Assembly (NCBI GenBank): GCA_002733805.1
Contig: NVXG01000006.1
Span: 1-64,000 of the forward strand
Direction: 5' to 3'
Length of the DNA stretch: 64,000 bases
Origin: Robiginitomaculum sp.
GTDB lineage: Bacteria > Pseudomonadota > Alphaproteobacteria > Caulobacterales > Maricaulaceae
This document shows, in pieces, positions 45,057 through 53,660 of this stretch. The notes under the pieces were generated by a model. The model was not told the origin of the DNA, did not search any database, and worked only from the letters and a program-made list of their open reading frames with translations. Position numbers and translations under genes: made by a program. How positions within the stretch are numbered: the stretch's first letter is position 1; each line of letters opens with the position of its first letter.

Positions 45057-46526
45057 TTATTTTTCTTTGGCTTTGGCCCGTTTTTTGGGTGTTGGTTTAT
45101 TTGCCGCGTCCCGATCTTTTACGGCCCTTTGCAGCAATTGAAATTCATCAACGATCAGGTCGGCAATGTCCTGCACATCTGGAACCGCGTCCTTACAGGC
45201 GACCAGTCCGAAATCAAGACGATCAACATAACTTTGCAGGGTGATGTTCAAGGCACAGCCATGGGTGGCGATGGAAACCGGGAAATAGGTATGGACCTTG
45301 CTACCGGCAAAATACATATGTTTGCGTGGCCCCGGAACATTAGAAATGGCTACGTTGATTGCGGCGGGCATCCGGTTGACGATATCGGTCTTGCTAGCCA
45401 TTTGTGCCATGGCGCTGATGAAAATTGGTGCCCCAAAATAGGAGTAATCCGTCGGGAATATATCTTTGATCGCGGCCATTTGTTTTTTGGCGCGCTTGGT
45501 ATTTCTGTTGACGGCTTTTAGGCGCTTGAGCGGATCCGCAATGTGAGAGCCAATTTCGCAAGTCATGCTGGCCACCTGATTGCCAGCGCCTTTGTCGCCC
45601 AACTCGCGCAAGGAAACCGGAACCGCAGCAACTAACGAACGATTGGGCAGTTCTTTATGCCCATCCAGATAACGCCGTAAGGCACCGCCGCAAATGGATA
45701 GGGCAATATCATTTACCGATGTACCGGTGGCTTTGGCCAGTGCAATGGTTTCTTTCAAAGAAAGTGAATTGGCTGCAAAGGCGCGTTGTTTTTGAATACG
45801 AACATTAAATCGGGTTTTAGGTGCGGGGCGTAATCGTTTCAACAAACCTTCGCCGTCTTCAAACGCATTTTTGGTCATATTGCCCAAGGCTTTGCTTAAA
45901 GCAGGCAGGGCGACAACATTATCAACTTGTTGCTGGATAAATTTGCCATAGGCGCTGCCGAGTAACTCAAAAAAGCCCGGTTTTTCATTTGAGAAACGGA
46001 TCTCGCTTTTAGGCAAGGGAGCGCGCGGCGTAGGTTCGGTATCGGACAAGATGTCCATGGCCGAAATGCCGCCGCCGCCATCAAGGCAGGCGTGATGGCA
46101 TTTGGTGTAAAGTGCAAAACTACCCTTTTTCAAACCAAAGGCTGCATCTTCAACGCCTTCAACAATATAAAACTGCCACAAAGGCCGGTTGCGATCCAAA
46201 ACCAGTGAGTGAAGCCCTTGGACCACCATCCGCAATTGTTCCAGATTGCCCGGTTCTGGCAGACGGATATGTTTGATATGGTAATCCAGATCAACAACGT
46301 CAGTGTCGACCCAAACCGGGTGATCAATATAAAATGGGGTGTGCATCAGTTTGCGGTGAAATGCCGGAATTTCATGCAAGCGATTCACGATTTGGGATTT
46401 TAGGGCTTCATAAGCATTTTCGCCATCACGAGTTGGCTCACAAATCAGCAAGCTGGAAATGTGCATGGGAGTTTCGTCGGTTTCCATGTACAAAAATGTT
46501 GCATCAATACCGGATAATTTACGCAT
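45057..46526 (-). CDS. Wax ester synthase / diacylglycerol acyltransferase (WS/DGAT)
   Basis: The 489-residue protein has the bifunctional acyltransferase layout: LSGIDATFLYMETDETPMHI at the start, the catalytic HHACLDG motif at about 144-150, PLWQFYIVEG, and VAISNVPGPRKHMYFAGSKV near the C-terminus. It joins acyl-CoA to a fatty alcohol or diacylglycerol, making storage lipid at the inner membrane. The C-terminal end is Lys-rich. An alpha/beta hydrolase gene follows upstream on the same strand, a common pairing. Confidence 0.93.
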   Translation of the reverse strand: MRKLSGIDATFLYMETDETPMHISSLLICEPTRDGENAYEALKSQIVNRLHEIPAFHRKLMHTPFYIDHPVWVDTDVVDLDYHIKHIRLPEPGNLEQLRMVVQGLHSLVLDRNRPLWQFYIVEGVEDAAFGLKKGSFALYTKCHHACLDGGGGISAMDILSDTEPTPRAPLPKSEIRFSNEKPGFFELLGSAYGKFIQQQVDNVVALPALSKALGNMTKNAFEDGEGLLKRLRPAPKTRFNVRIQKQRAFAANSLSLKETIALAKATGTSVNDIALSICGGALRRYLDGHKELPNRSLVAAVPVSLRELGDKGAGNQVASMTCEIGSHIADPLKRLKAVNRNTKRAKKQMAAIKDIFPTDYSYFGAPIFISAMAQMASKTDIVNRMPAAINVAISNVPGPRKHMYFAGSKVHTYFPVSIATHGCALNITLQSYVDRLDFGLVACKDAVPDVQDIADLIVDEFQLLQRAVKDRDAANKPTPKKRAKAKEK

Positions 46527-46567
46527 GATCCCATTTCCTTATGGTTGAATTATTGACGGTGTCGGTT

Positions 46568-47368
46568 TCAGCTTGCTTGCGGCAAATGAAAACCCGGGGT
46601 TTCAAAAAATGCCTTGCGAAATCCATGATTGGAAAACGCAGTCCAACTGCCTTCGCGAAGCGCCAGTCGATCGGCAATTATGTAAAGAACACTGGGGTTT
46701 ATGCCCAAGCCGCAATGGCTGCCCATCACCTGAATATTTTCCGTTTTCCGGGCTTTTTCTTTATTTTTTGGCTCTGCCTGATGGCAGTTTTGCCAGGCGA
46801 CTATGCCATCAGTTTTGGTGTAAATTGATGTGGTCGGCACCGGAGGTGCTTGGTAAATTCTGCTGTTCAGCGGCGGGTTATCTACTTTGTGACCTGATAC
46901 CCGTTCATAAAATTTTCGGGCATTGGATGCTTTTGGGTTACCGGAGTGCGGACTGCCCAAAGTGATCACCATTCTGACCTGTTCGGGTCGTAATTTGGCC
47001 AATTCCCGGGCAAAAATACCGCCCAAACTCCAGCCTATAATGCTGATCTTTTCGCCATACTCTTCGTATAGCTCATCCAGCCGTTCCAGCATTTGCTCTA
47101 AAAGACCCTCACGAAGTCCCAAATTACGGCCCAATTCCCAACCCGCCGGCGTGTAGCCGCGGCTTTCGAGGAATTTACGCAATGGCTTGGTCGAAAGGTC
47201 GGTTCCGGCCAAGCCGGGCAATACCAATACCGGGTGCCCATCACCCTTTGGCAGCAGATTCAGCATGGGGCGGCTGGCGATCAATGCGCCATATTCCCAT
47301 ACCGCACGACCCTCCAACAGCAATAACAAAAGTGATGGTGGTTTTATTGCTTGCGTCGCGTCGACCAT
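46568..47368 (-). CDS. Alpha/beta hydrolase paired with WS/DGAT
   Basis: The 266-residue protein has HPVLVLPGLAGTDLST (oxyanion-side strand), the nucleophile GWSLGGIFAREL, an Asp in TKTDGIVAW and His in GSHCGLG, giving a full triad. The start at 47368 has AGGGGGA upstream. It precedes the WS/DGAT gene, 41 bases apart, in the same direction, and may release fatty acids from the stored lipid or supply them. The exact role is inferred from the pairing. Confidence 0.86.
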   Translation of the reverse strand: MVDATQAIKPPSLLLLLLEGRAVWEYGALIASRPMLNLLPKGDGHPVLVLPGLAGTDLSTKPLRKFLESRGYTPAGWELGRNLGLREGLLEQMLERLDELYEEYGEKISIIGWSLGGIFARELAKLRPEQVRMVITLGSPHSGNPKASNARKFYERVSGHKVDNPPLNSRIYQAPPVPTTSIYTKTDGIVAWQNCHQAEPKNKEKARKTENIQVMGSHCGLGINPSVLYIIADRLALREGSWTAFSNHGFRKAFFETPGFHLPQAS

Positions 47369-47538
47369 AAAATCCCCCTGTGGCAGTATTCGAGTGTATG
47401 CAGCATCCTTTACCACATCAATCCTTGTTCATTGAACATATCAATGTAAATTAGAATGCACATACTAACGGCATTGAAGTGTCGAAATAGAGTCCGCGTC
47501 GGGGCGTGGATACTGGATTTACGGGATGAGGAAAAACC

Positions 47539-48045
47539 ATGGCTGATCACACATTTGATGAACATGTTCGCAAAGAGACGGTCATAAATGTGGTGATCAA
47601 TGTCGTTATCAACTGCACGATCATCTGGTTTCTAAAAAAGGATGCCGGGACCATATTCGCGCCCGGAGAACATGGGTTTAAAGTTGATATTTTTGCGACG
47701 GCATTTCTGTTGTTCTTTTTGATGAGCCTTGTGGTGATGAGTATTCATCGCGCTCAGCGCAAGTCTGGGAAGTTGCCTGCATTCTTCCCCAGTGAGCAAA
47801 ATTGGCGCCACCGACTGTTGGGTCGATTGCCCTATTCGGTATGGATATTGGCCTTGGGTTTTGGCTTGTTCGCGATGATTGTTTTTGCACCGATAACCGT
47901 TGGGCTGTTGGCTGTCGCTGGTGTGACCGAATTCACCCCCGGCGGCTACACCCTTTTCAAAGGAATTTGGGTGGCGATTATTGTGGCGTTGATGATCCGA
48001 ACGATCATTGAAGCGGCATTGGTAAAGCCCGCGCCATTAAAATAA
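47539..48045 (+). CDS. Four-helix membrane protein of unknown function
   Basis: The 168-residue protein has four predicted membrane helices: VINVVINVVINCTIIWFL, IFATAFLLFFLMSLVVMSI, YSVWILALGFGLFAMIVFAPI and LFKGIWVAIIVALMIRTII. A Phe/Asn-rich loop (FFPSEQNWRHRLLGRLP) joins helices 2 and 3. The start at 47539 has GAGGAAAAACC upstream. I do not recognise a family or a catalytic motif. It stands alone between divergent and parallel neighbours. Confidence 0.72.
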   Translation: MADHTFDEHVRKETVINVVINVVINCTIIWFLKKDAGTIFAPGEHGFKVDIFATAFLLFFLMSLVVMSIHRAQRKSGKLPAFFPSEQNWRHRLLGRLPYSVWILALGFGLFAMIVFAPITVGLLAVAGVTEFTPGGYTLFKGIWVAIIVALMIRTIIEAALVKPAPLK

Positions 48046-48210
48046 GCATCATCAGTGAAGCGCCCGATCTTGATGATATTTAGATCGTAACTAGCTTTTG
48101 CTAGCCACAACATTGGCACTAAAATCAGTAGAAAACCCCTCAATTCTTTGCCATAAATGAACATCGAGCGCCGGGTACAATTCCAGCGTGTGAACTAGGA
48201 GATTTTTACT

Positions 48211-49032
48211 GTGGCTGCAAAACCCCGTGCAATACCAGAATTTACCAACTTGTCGGCCTTGGCGGATTTTCAGTCAACGGCTCATTGGTTGGCATTGCGT
48301 GGGTGGTCGGAAGCCGCCGGGGGCAATATGTCGGTGCGCCTCGATGTACCGGCCGGATTGTCAGAAGGCCCGTATGAAGCCTTGCCATTAGCCGTGCCGC
48401 ATCTGGCTGGAAAGGCATTGCTGCTGACCGGCTCTGGCACTCGAGCCCGCGAAATTGGCGTAGATCCAACGCCCCATGTGGGGCTTTATAAAATCAGTGA
48501 AGATGCCAAACATTCTTGTTGGTTGGCGGGAAATAAAAAGCCCACCATGGAATTACCGACCCATTGTGCCATCCATAATGCGCTGGAGCAGTTCCGCCCC
48601 GAAGACAAAGCCATTTTACACACCCACCCGGATCGTTTGATTGCTTTGTGCCATGTAAAGGGAATGCAGAATTCCAAAACCATTTCTGACAAAATCTTGT
48701 CCCTGCAAAGCGAGGCCCGGTTGATCCTGCCCGAAGGGATCGGCTTTGTAGAACATGAATTACCCGGGTCTTTGACGCTAGGTTTGAAATCAGCCGAAGC
48801 GGTCAAATTGCACCATCTGGTGCTGTGGCAGTTTCACGGTTGCTTGGCCACGGGCACAAGTTTAGCGCATGCGTTTGACTTGCTGGAAGTCTTTGAAAAA
48901 AGTGCCCGGGTTTATTGGCAATTGCATACTGCTGGAATTGATCCTGTCGGGATTTCAAAGTCGGAAATTGAAGATATTTTGGCGGCATTCGATTGTCTTG
49001 ACCGGTACCGGTCGGTCCAACCGGACGATTAG
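48211..49032 (+). CDS. Class II aldolase, rhamnulose-1-phosphate aldolase (E. coli RhaD) type
   Basis: The 273-residue protein aligns by eye with E. coli RhaD along its length: LRGWSEAAGGNMSVRL, LLTGSGTRAREIGVDP, the catalytic-region Glu in ELPTHCAIH, zinc ligands HTH in ILHTHPDRLIAL, EGIGFVEHELPG, and LVLWQFHGCLATG with the third His. GTG at 48211 follows AGGAG. It would cleave rhamnulose-1-phosphate to DHAP and lactaldehyde, duplicating the aldolase half of the rhaD fusion. The physiological substrate may differ. It lies outside the rhamnose locus; its 3' end overlaps lysAC by four bases in convergent orientation. Confidence 0.82.
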   Translation: MAAKPRAIPEFTNLSALADFQSTAHWLALRGWSEAAGGNMSVRLDVPAGLSEGPYEALPLAVPHLAGKALLLTGSGTRAREIGVDPTPHVGLYKISEDAKHSCWLAGNKKPTMELPTHCAIHNALEQFRPEDKAILHTHPDRLIALCHVKGMQNSKTISDKILSLQSEARLILPEGIGFVEHELPGSLTLGLKSAEAVKLHHLVLWQFHGCLATGTSLAHAFDLLEVFEKSARVYWQLHTAGIDPVGISKSEIEDILAAFDCLDRYRSVQPDD

Positions 49033-51614
49033 ATAACCAACTCTTCGGCTGGTTGGCGCATATTATAGCTTGAGCTCATCACGGCCCCATAGGCCCCAGC
49101 ATCGGCGATCAATAAAATATCACCTTCGCAGGTTGGCGGTAGGTGCCGATTTACACCGAGCACATCTGCTGACTCGCAAATGGGTCCCACCACATTCACC
49201 GGGTGCGGCTCTACCGCCTCATCCAGTCGGGTCAGGTTAAAAATCTCGTGACGGGCGCTATAAAGTGCCGGGCGCAGCAGCGAGTTCATGCCGGTTTCCA
49301 CGCCAACATACCGGATTTGTTGTTTAGTTTTGACCTGCGTGACTCGGGCCAGCAGCACACCGGCTTCGGCCACCAGATAGCGGCCCGGCTCCAACCATAA
49401 TTCAATATTTTGGCAATGTTTTTTGATTGATAGCAAGCCAGCATCTAAGGCCTCCATGTCGAGACTTGGCGCGCCGGGGCGTTCTGGAATGCCCAAGCCG
49501 CCGCCCAGATTGATTTGGGTCAGTTTCGGAAAATGCTCTTGCAGTCGGGTCAGGTATGTACCGATTTCTTTCCAATGATCTGGGTCCAGAATTCCGCTAC
49601 CTGCGTGCGCGTGTAATCCATCAATTATGGCCCCGGCATCCTCAACCAGTTGGCAAATCTGCGGAATATCCGTTGCCGGTATTCCAAATTTGGCCCGGAC
49701 ACCGGCAGTGTGAACATGGCGGTGATGACCCCGAGAACGTTCAGGATCAACTCGCAGGTTCAGCTTGGCGTTTTTGAACAATTCCGGCCATTGGGCGATC
49801 GGGTGCAAGCTGTCCAGTGTGATCCGAATGTCGGATTTTCGGGCAAATTCGTATTCGCTTCGACTGGCAAAATTGGGTGTAAACAACAGAAGGTTCCGGT
49901 CGATGTCGGGGAAATGCTGCATTATGTGTTCAATCTCACCGCGAGATACGCATTCTATGCCCATTCCGGCATCCAGCACCCGCTCCAGCACCGCCGGATG
50001 ACCATTAGCTTTCATCGCGTAAAAACTACGCGAAACCGATGTTAAATCGGCAAGGGAAGTCGCTCTTTTATCAATGGTTTCAAGATCATAAACAAATGCA
50101 GCTTGTTTGTCTTGCATCAGATCAAGTAGTCGCTGCCGCTTGTCCTTCCACCAAATTGGTTGGGCGTTTGTTGAGGGGCTAGGTTGATCGCCAGCGTCGC
50201 TGGCCGGGCCAAATACCCGGTCATCAATTTCCACTTCGACCATAATATCGTGTAGCCGGGCGGCCAGAGTGTGGGCCTGCTCTTCGTCTACCACTACGGT
50301 GAAGTTCAGATCATTTGCCGCTTGGCTCAACAATCGAACCGGGTGTTCACGAAACAATTCTAGGGCCGGAGTCAATTTGTGCAGGATTGTGCGGATTTCG
50401 CGACCCACCAGTGAAACAGTGGCGCACCCCTTGATCGCCTCAACCCGGCAGAACCCTTCTAGGTCGGCGATCAACCGGGTTAGGTTTTCTGTTTCCAGTT
50501 CCTGTTGGGCATCGAGTGATACGGTAACGCTGGTTTCTGAGGTTGAAACCAGATCAATCGACAAATCATTGTCGGCAAAAGCAGTGAACGCTGTGGCCAA
50601 AAAGCCGGGGACCTTCCACATGGCCGACGAAGTCATAGAGACCAAGGTTATGCCAGAGCGAACTGCAATGGCCTTGACCCGTGGTGAGGTATCCAGCGGA
50701 TTTGCTGAGATCAAAGTGCCACCCAAATGAGGCATTGCAGTGGATTTAATCAGGACAGGAACGCCGGCCCGGCGCACCGGTGGAATGGCTTGCGGGTGGA
50801 TGACTTTTGCGCCCATGCTGGCAATTTCCTGTGCTTCGTCATAGCTCAGGTCTTTGAGTAGGCGGGCCGACGGAATGCGCCTTGGGTCGGCGCTGTACAT
50901 GCCCGGCACATCTGTCCAAATTTCAAGGAATTCGGCTTGTAATTTTGCTGCGAACAGCGCGGCGGAAGTGTCAGAGCCGCCACGTCCCAACAGGACGGTT
51001 TCGGCTGCTTCATTGCCCGCAATAAAGCCTTGAGTCAGTACAATTGGCGTATCAATATCTCGCAGTTTTTGTTGAAAGCCCGCATCTGGCCTGTCATCGC
51101 ACAAGGCCTCGCTGTATTGGTACGCTTCGCTTTCGCGGGTTGTTTTTGAGGCGAACAAATGTTGACGTGCATCTATCCAGGTGCAGGGCAAGCCAGATTG
51201 CTGCAAACGTGCCGCACCCATCCGGGTTGCCATAAGCTCGCCCAGACACATCACTTTCGCCCGCACCCGGGCGCTGGCTTCACCCGTTAACGTAATGCCA
51301 GACAGCAATTGCTCCAAGGTATGAATATCGGGTTTCAGCAGGGATTCGTATTCGATAGCCAGAGCTTCACCCAATTGTTGGTGAATTGCCCAGATGCGCT
51401 GGGTGGTTGTTTCATGTTGGCCAGAAATTGCGTCCTGAATGGCGCGTGTTAGTAAATCGGAGATCAAAGCCAGCGCTGAGTGAACAATGACAATCCGCTT
51501 GCCGCCTTTGCGGTGCTTACTGACAATTTGCTCAATCGAGTTCCAGTTCTTGGCTGTTGCAACGCTCGTGCCGCCAAATTTTAGGACTACCCAGGGTGCG
51601 TGAAGTTCGGTCAT
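49029..51614 (-). CDS. lysAC: Bifunctional aspartate kinase / diaminopimelate decarboxylase
   Basis: The 861-residue fusion carries the first and last steps of the lysine pathway. The aspartokinase half has VVLKFGGTSVATAKNW at the start, GRGGSDTSAALFA and IWTDVPGMYSADPR, then ACT-type regulatory strands (TLVSMTSSAMW). The decarboxylase half has the PLP lysine in FYAMKANGHP at about residue 535, INLGGGLGIPE, LEPGRYLVAEAG, and GPICESADVLG with the catalytic Cys-Glu pair. Such fusions are known in Xanthomonas and some other proteobacteria. ATG 51614 was chosen; no strong ribosome site is visible. Confidence 0.95.
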   Translation of the reverse strand: MTELHAPWVVLKFGGTSVATAKNWNSIEQIVSKHRKGGKRIVIVHSALALISDLLTRAIQDAISGQHETTTQRIWAIHQQLGEALAIEYESLLKPDIHTLEQLLSGITLTGEASARVRAKVMCLGELMATRMGAARLQQSGLPCTWIDARQHLFASKTTRESEAYQYSEALCDDRPDAGFQQKLRDIDTPIVLTQGFIAGNEAAETVLLGRGGSDTSAALFAAKLQAEFLEIWTDVPGMYSADPRRIPSARLLKDLSYDEAQEIASMGAKVIHPQAIPPVRRAGVPVLIKSTAMPHLGGTLISANPLDTSPRVKAIAVRSGITLVSMTSSAMWKVPGFLATAFTAFADNDLSIDLVSTSETSVTVSLDAQQELETENLTRLIADLEGFCRVEAIKGCATVSLVGREIRTILHKLTPALELFREHPVRLLSQAANDLNFTVVVDEEQAHTLAARLHDIMVEVEIDDRVFGPASDAGDQPSPSTNAQPIWWKDKRQRLLDLMQDKQAAFVYDLETIDKRATSLADLTSVSRSFYAMKANGHPAVLERVLDAGMGIECVSRGEIEHIMQHFPDIDRNLLLFTPNFASRSEYEFARKSDIRITLDSLHPIAQWPELFKNAKLNLRVDPERSRGHHRHVHTAGVRAKFGIPATDIPQICQLVEDAGAIIDGLHAHAGSGILDPDHWKEIGTYLTRLQEHFPKLTQINLGGGLGIPERPGAPSLDMEALDAGLLSIKKHCQNIELWLEPGRYLVAEAGVLLARVTQVKTKQQIRYVGVETGMNSLLRPALYSARHEIFNLTRLDEAVEPHPVNVVGPICESADVLGVNRHLPPTCEGDILLIADAGAYGAVMSSSYNMRQPAEELVI

Positions 51615-51974
51615 TGTAAATCGCAATTTTGTGTTTCAAGTATTGTTCGACTGGTGTTGATGATTGGATCACAAGAAGGTCGAAGATCGCTATTATGGAT
51701 TGCTGAGATCAACTGGCAACCAATTATGTCGTGTATGCGCCATTTCCATGAACTCGGGTTGCAAACTACCAATATCAAGCAGAATAGCTACACCCACCAA
51801 ACTGTTGGTTTGAGCAGAGCGATTTTATGACAAATTTATGACACAAAGCATAGCCAAATACCGGCTGTTCCCTTGCACGAAAATCAAAGCCACGTATACC
51901 TGCTGTGATTCCAATTTTGCTTTGTTTCGGCAGGCATGAATCATTTCTACAATCTTGCTTGGGGAACTGTGAGC
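51615..51974. other. Intergenic region between lysAC and the second pit gene
   Basis: Divergent upstream region of 360 bases. It holds a strong reverse-oriented Pho box at 51827-51844. No convincing ORF is seen; a 76-codon ORF running through its left half looks like chance. Confidence 0.7.
51827..51844 (-). promoter_or_regulatory. Pho box (PhoB binding site), reverse orientation to pit
   Basis: On the minus strand the site reads GTGTCAT-AAAT-TTGTCAT, two TGTCAT-containing 7-mers with a 4-base spacer, matching the rhizobial Pho box CTGTCATAWAWCTGTCAY at 16 of 18 positions. It lies about 130 bases before the pit ATG, oriented against it. In Sinorhizobium PhoB represses a pit gene under phosphate shortage, so a repressor role is plausible here. 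Confidence 0.75.
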
Positions 51975-53543
51975 ATGGAATTCAAGAATTTTCGAGAAAT
52001 TGAAAAAGCCACGTCTGTTCATCGGGGCGAATTGTTCCGACTGGGTATGGCATTGTTGTTTATTGTCGGAATTATGCTGTATGCCAGCCAGCGGCTGGCT
52101 TCGGGCCCGCAAGGGATGTTGTTGATCATTGCGGCAATGATCGGCGGCTATATGGCGATGAATATCGGAGCCAATGATGTGGCCAATAATGTTGGTCCAG
52201 CCGTTGGTTCACATGCCATGACGATGACCGGTGCAATTATCATTGCGATTATTTTTGAGGCCGGTGGTGCGTTGATTGCTGGCGGAGACGTGGTCAGCAC
52301 CATTAAAAAAGGGGTGATCGACCCCGCCATGATTGCCGATAGCGACACCTTTATTTGGCTGATGATGGCCGCTTTGCTGGCCGCTGCGATCTGGTTGAAC
52401 ATTGCCACCATAGCCGGGGCGCCCGTTTCAACCACGCATTCCATCGTCGGTGGTGTATTGGGGGCCGGGATCGCAGCGGGCGGGTGGTCAATCGCCAACT
52501 GGCCGACCATGAGTAAAATAGCTGCGAGTTGGGTGATTTCCCCGGTCATGGGCGGGCTGATCGCCGCCGGGTTTTTGTATTTGATCAAACGGACAATTGT
52601 CTATCGAACCGATATGGTTGAAGCGGCCAAACGGGTTGTGCCTTATCTGGTAGCCGTAATGGCTTGGGCCTTCACCAGTTATCTGGTCTTGAAGGGTTTG
52701 AAAAAATTATGGAAATTCAGTTTTTTGGAAGCCTCTGGCATTGGCCTGTTGGTTGCAATATTGGTATTTTTTGCAGTCAGATCCGTTATTGCTGCGACCG
52801 CTGACAAGCTTGAAAATACTCGGGCCAGCATCAACACCCTGTTTGTGGTTCCATTGATTTTTGCCGCCGCTTTGCTCAGTTTTGCTCATGGGGCCAATGA
52901 TGTGGCCAATGCGGTTGGACCCTTGGCGGCCATCCATGATGCGGTGTTGCATGGTGGTGTCGCCACCAAGGCCGCGATTCCGATGTGGGTGATGATGGTT
53001 GGGGCGATCGGTATTGCGCTGGGGCTAGCATTATATGGTCCAAAACTGATCCGCACGGTTGGCACTGAAATTACCGAGTTGGACCAGATGCGTGCTTTTT
53101 GCATTGCGATGGCTGCGGCGATCACGGTGATCATTGCATCGCAAATGGGTTTGCCGGTCAGTTCCACCCATATTGCAGTAGGCGGTGTATTTGGCATCGG
53201 GTTTCTTCGGGAATATTTGGAAGCCAATTGGGAGCGCACGCTGGACGAGATCAGGGATCATCACGATGGCGAAGATTCGGACGCGGTAGATGAATTTCTG
53301 GATCGTTATGAAGCGGCCAGCATGCATGAAAAAAATATCATGTTGCAAGCCTTAAAAGCTCGAAGTGCCAGCGCCAATTTATACAAAAAAGAACGCAAAA
53401 AATTGCGGCGTTATTATCGTAAGGAATTGGTGAAGCGCTCCATATTGCTTAAGATTGCAGCAGCATGGCTAATTACCGTACCGGTAGCCGGGGTGATGGC
53501 TGCCCTGATCTATTTCATGATCCGGGGTATGTTGGTCGCGTAA
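51975..53543 (+). CDS. pit: PiT family inorganic phosphate transporter (second copy)
   Basis: The 522-residue protein has the same PHO4 signatures as the first copy (MNIGANDVANNVGPAVGSHAMT; FAHGANDVANAVGPLAAI; APVSTTHSIVGG; LPVSSTHIAVGG) and about ten to twelve membrane helices. It differs by a longer charged loop before the final helix (EIRDHHDGEDSDAVDEFLDRYEAASMHEKN), which is reduced in copy one. ATG 51975 has GGGGA upstream at a workable distance. It imports phosphate at the inner membrane. The Pho box upstream suggests control by PhoB; no such box was seen before the first copy. Confidence 0.94.
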   Translation: MEFKNFREIEKATSVHRGELFRLGMALLFIVGIMLYASQRLASGPQGMLLIIAAMIGGYMAMNIGANDVANNVGPAVGSHAMTMTGAIIIAIIFEAGGALIAGGDVVSTIKKGVIDPAMIADSDTFIWLMMAALLAAAIWLNIATIAGAPVSTTHSIVGGVLGAGIAAGGWSIANWPTMSKIAASWVISPVMGGLIAAGFLYLIKRTIVYRTDMVEAAKRVVPYLVAVMAWAFTSYLVLKGLKKLWKFSFLEASGIGLLVAILVFFAVRSVIAATADKLENTRASINTLFVVPLIFAAALLSFAHGANDVANAVGPLAAIHDAVLHGGVATKAAIPMWVMMVGAIGIALGLALYGPKLIRTVGTEITELDQMRAFCIAMAAAITVIIASQMGLPVSSTHIAVGGVFGIGFLREYLEANWERTLDEIRDHHDGEDSDAVDEFLDRYEAASMHEKNIMLQALKARSASANLYKKERKKLRRYYRKELVKRSILLKIAAAWLITVPVAGVMAALIYFMIRGMLVA

Positions 53544-53660
53544 GGCCTTTCTTTGGCTTTGTTTGTAGTGAATATGAAAAGTTGAATTATCTGAAAAACC
53601 CAGTTGCATAGCATTGCGCCTTGCGGCAAATTGCGCTCGAATTTTTGTGGAGCCTGTTTT

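Noticed and set aside
48211..49032. Methylthioribulose-1-phosphate dehydratase (MtnB)
   Set aside because: The full-length pattern, with GSGTRAREIGVDP and the WQFHGCLATG end, follows E. coli RhaD better than MtnB, and no methionine-salvage genes are nearby.
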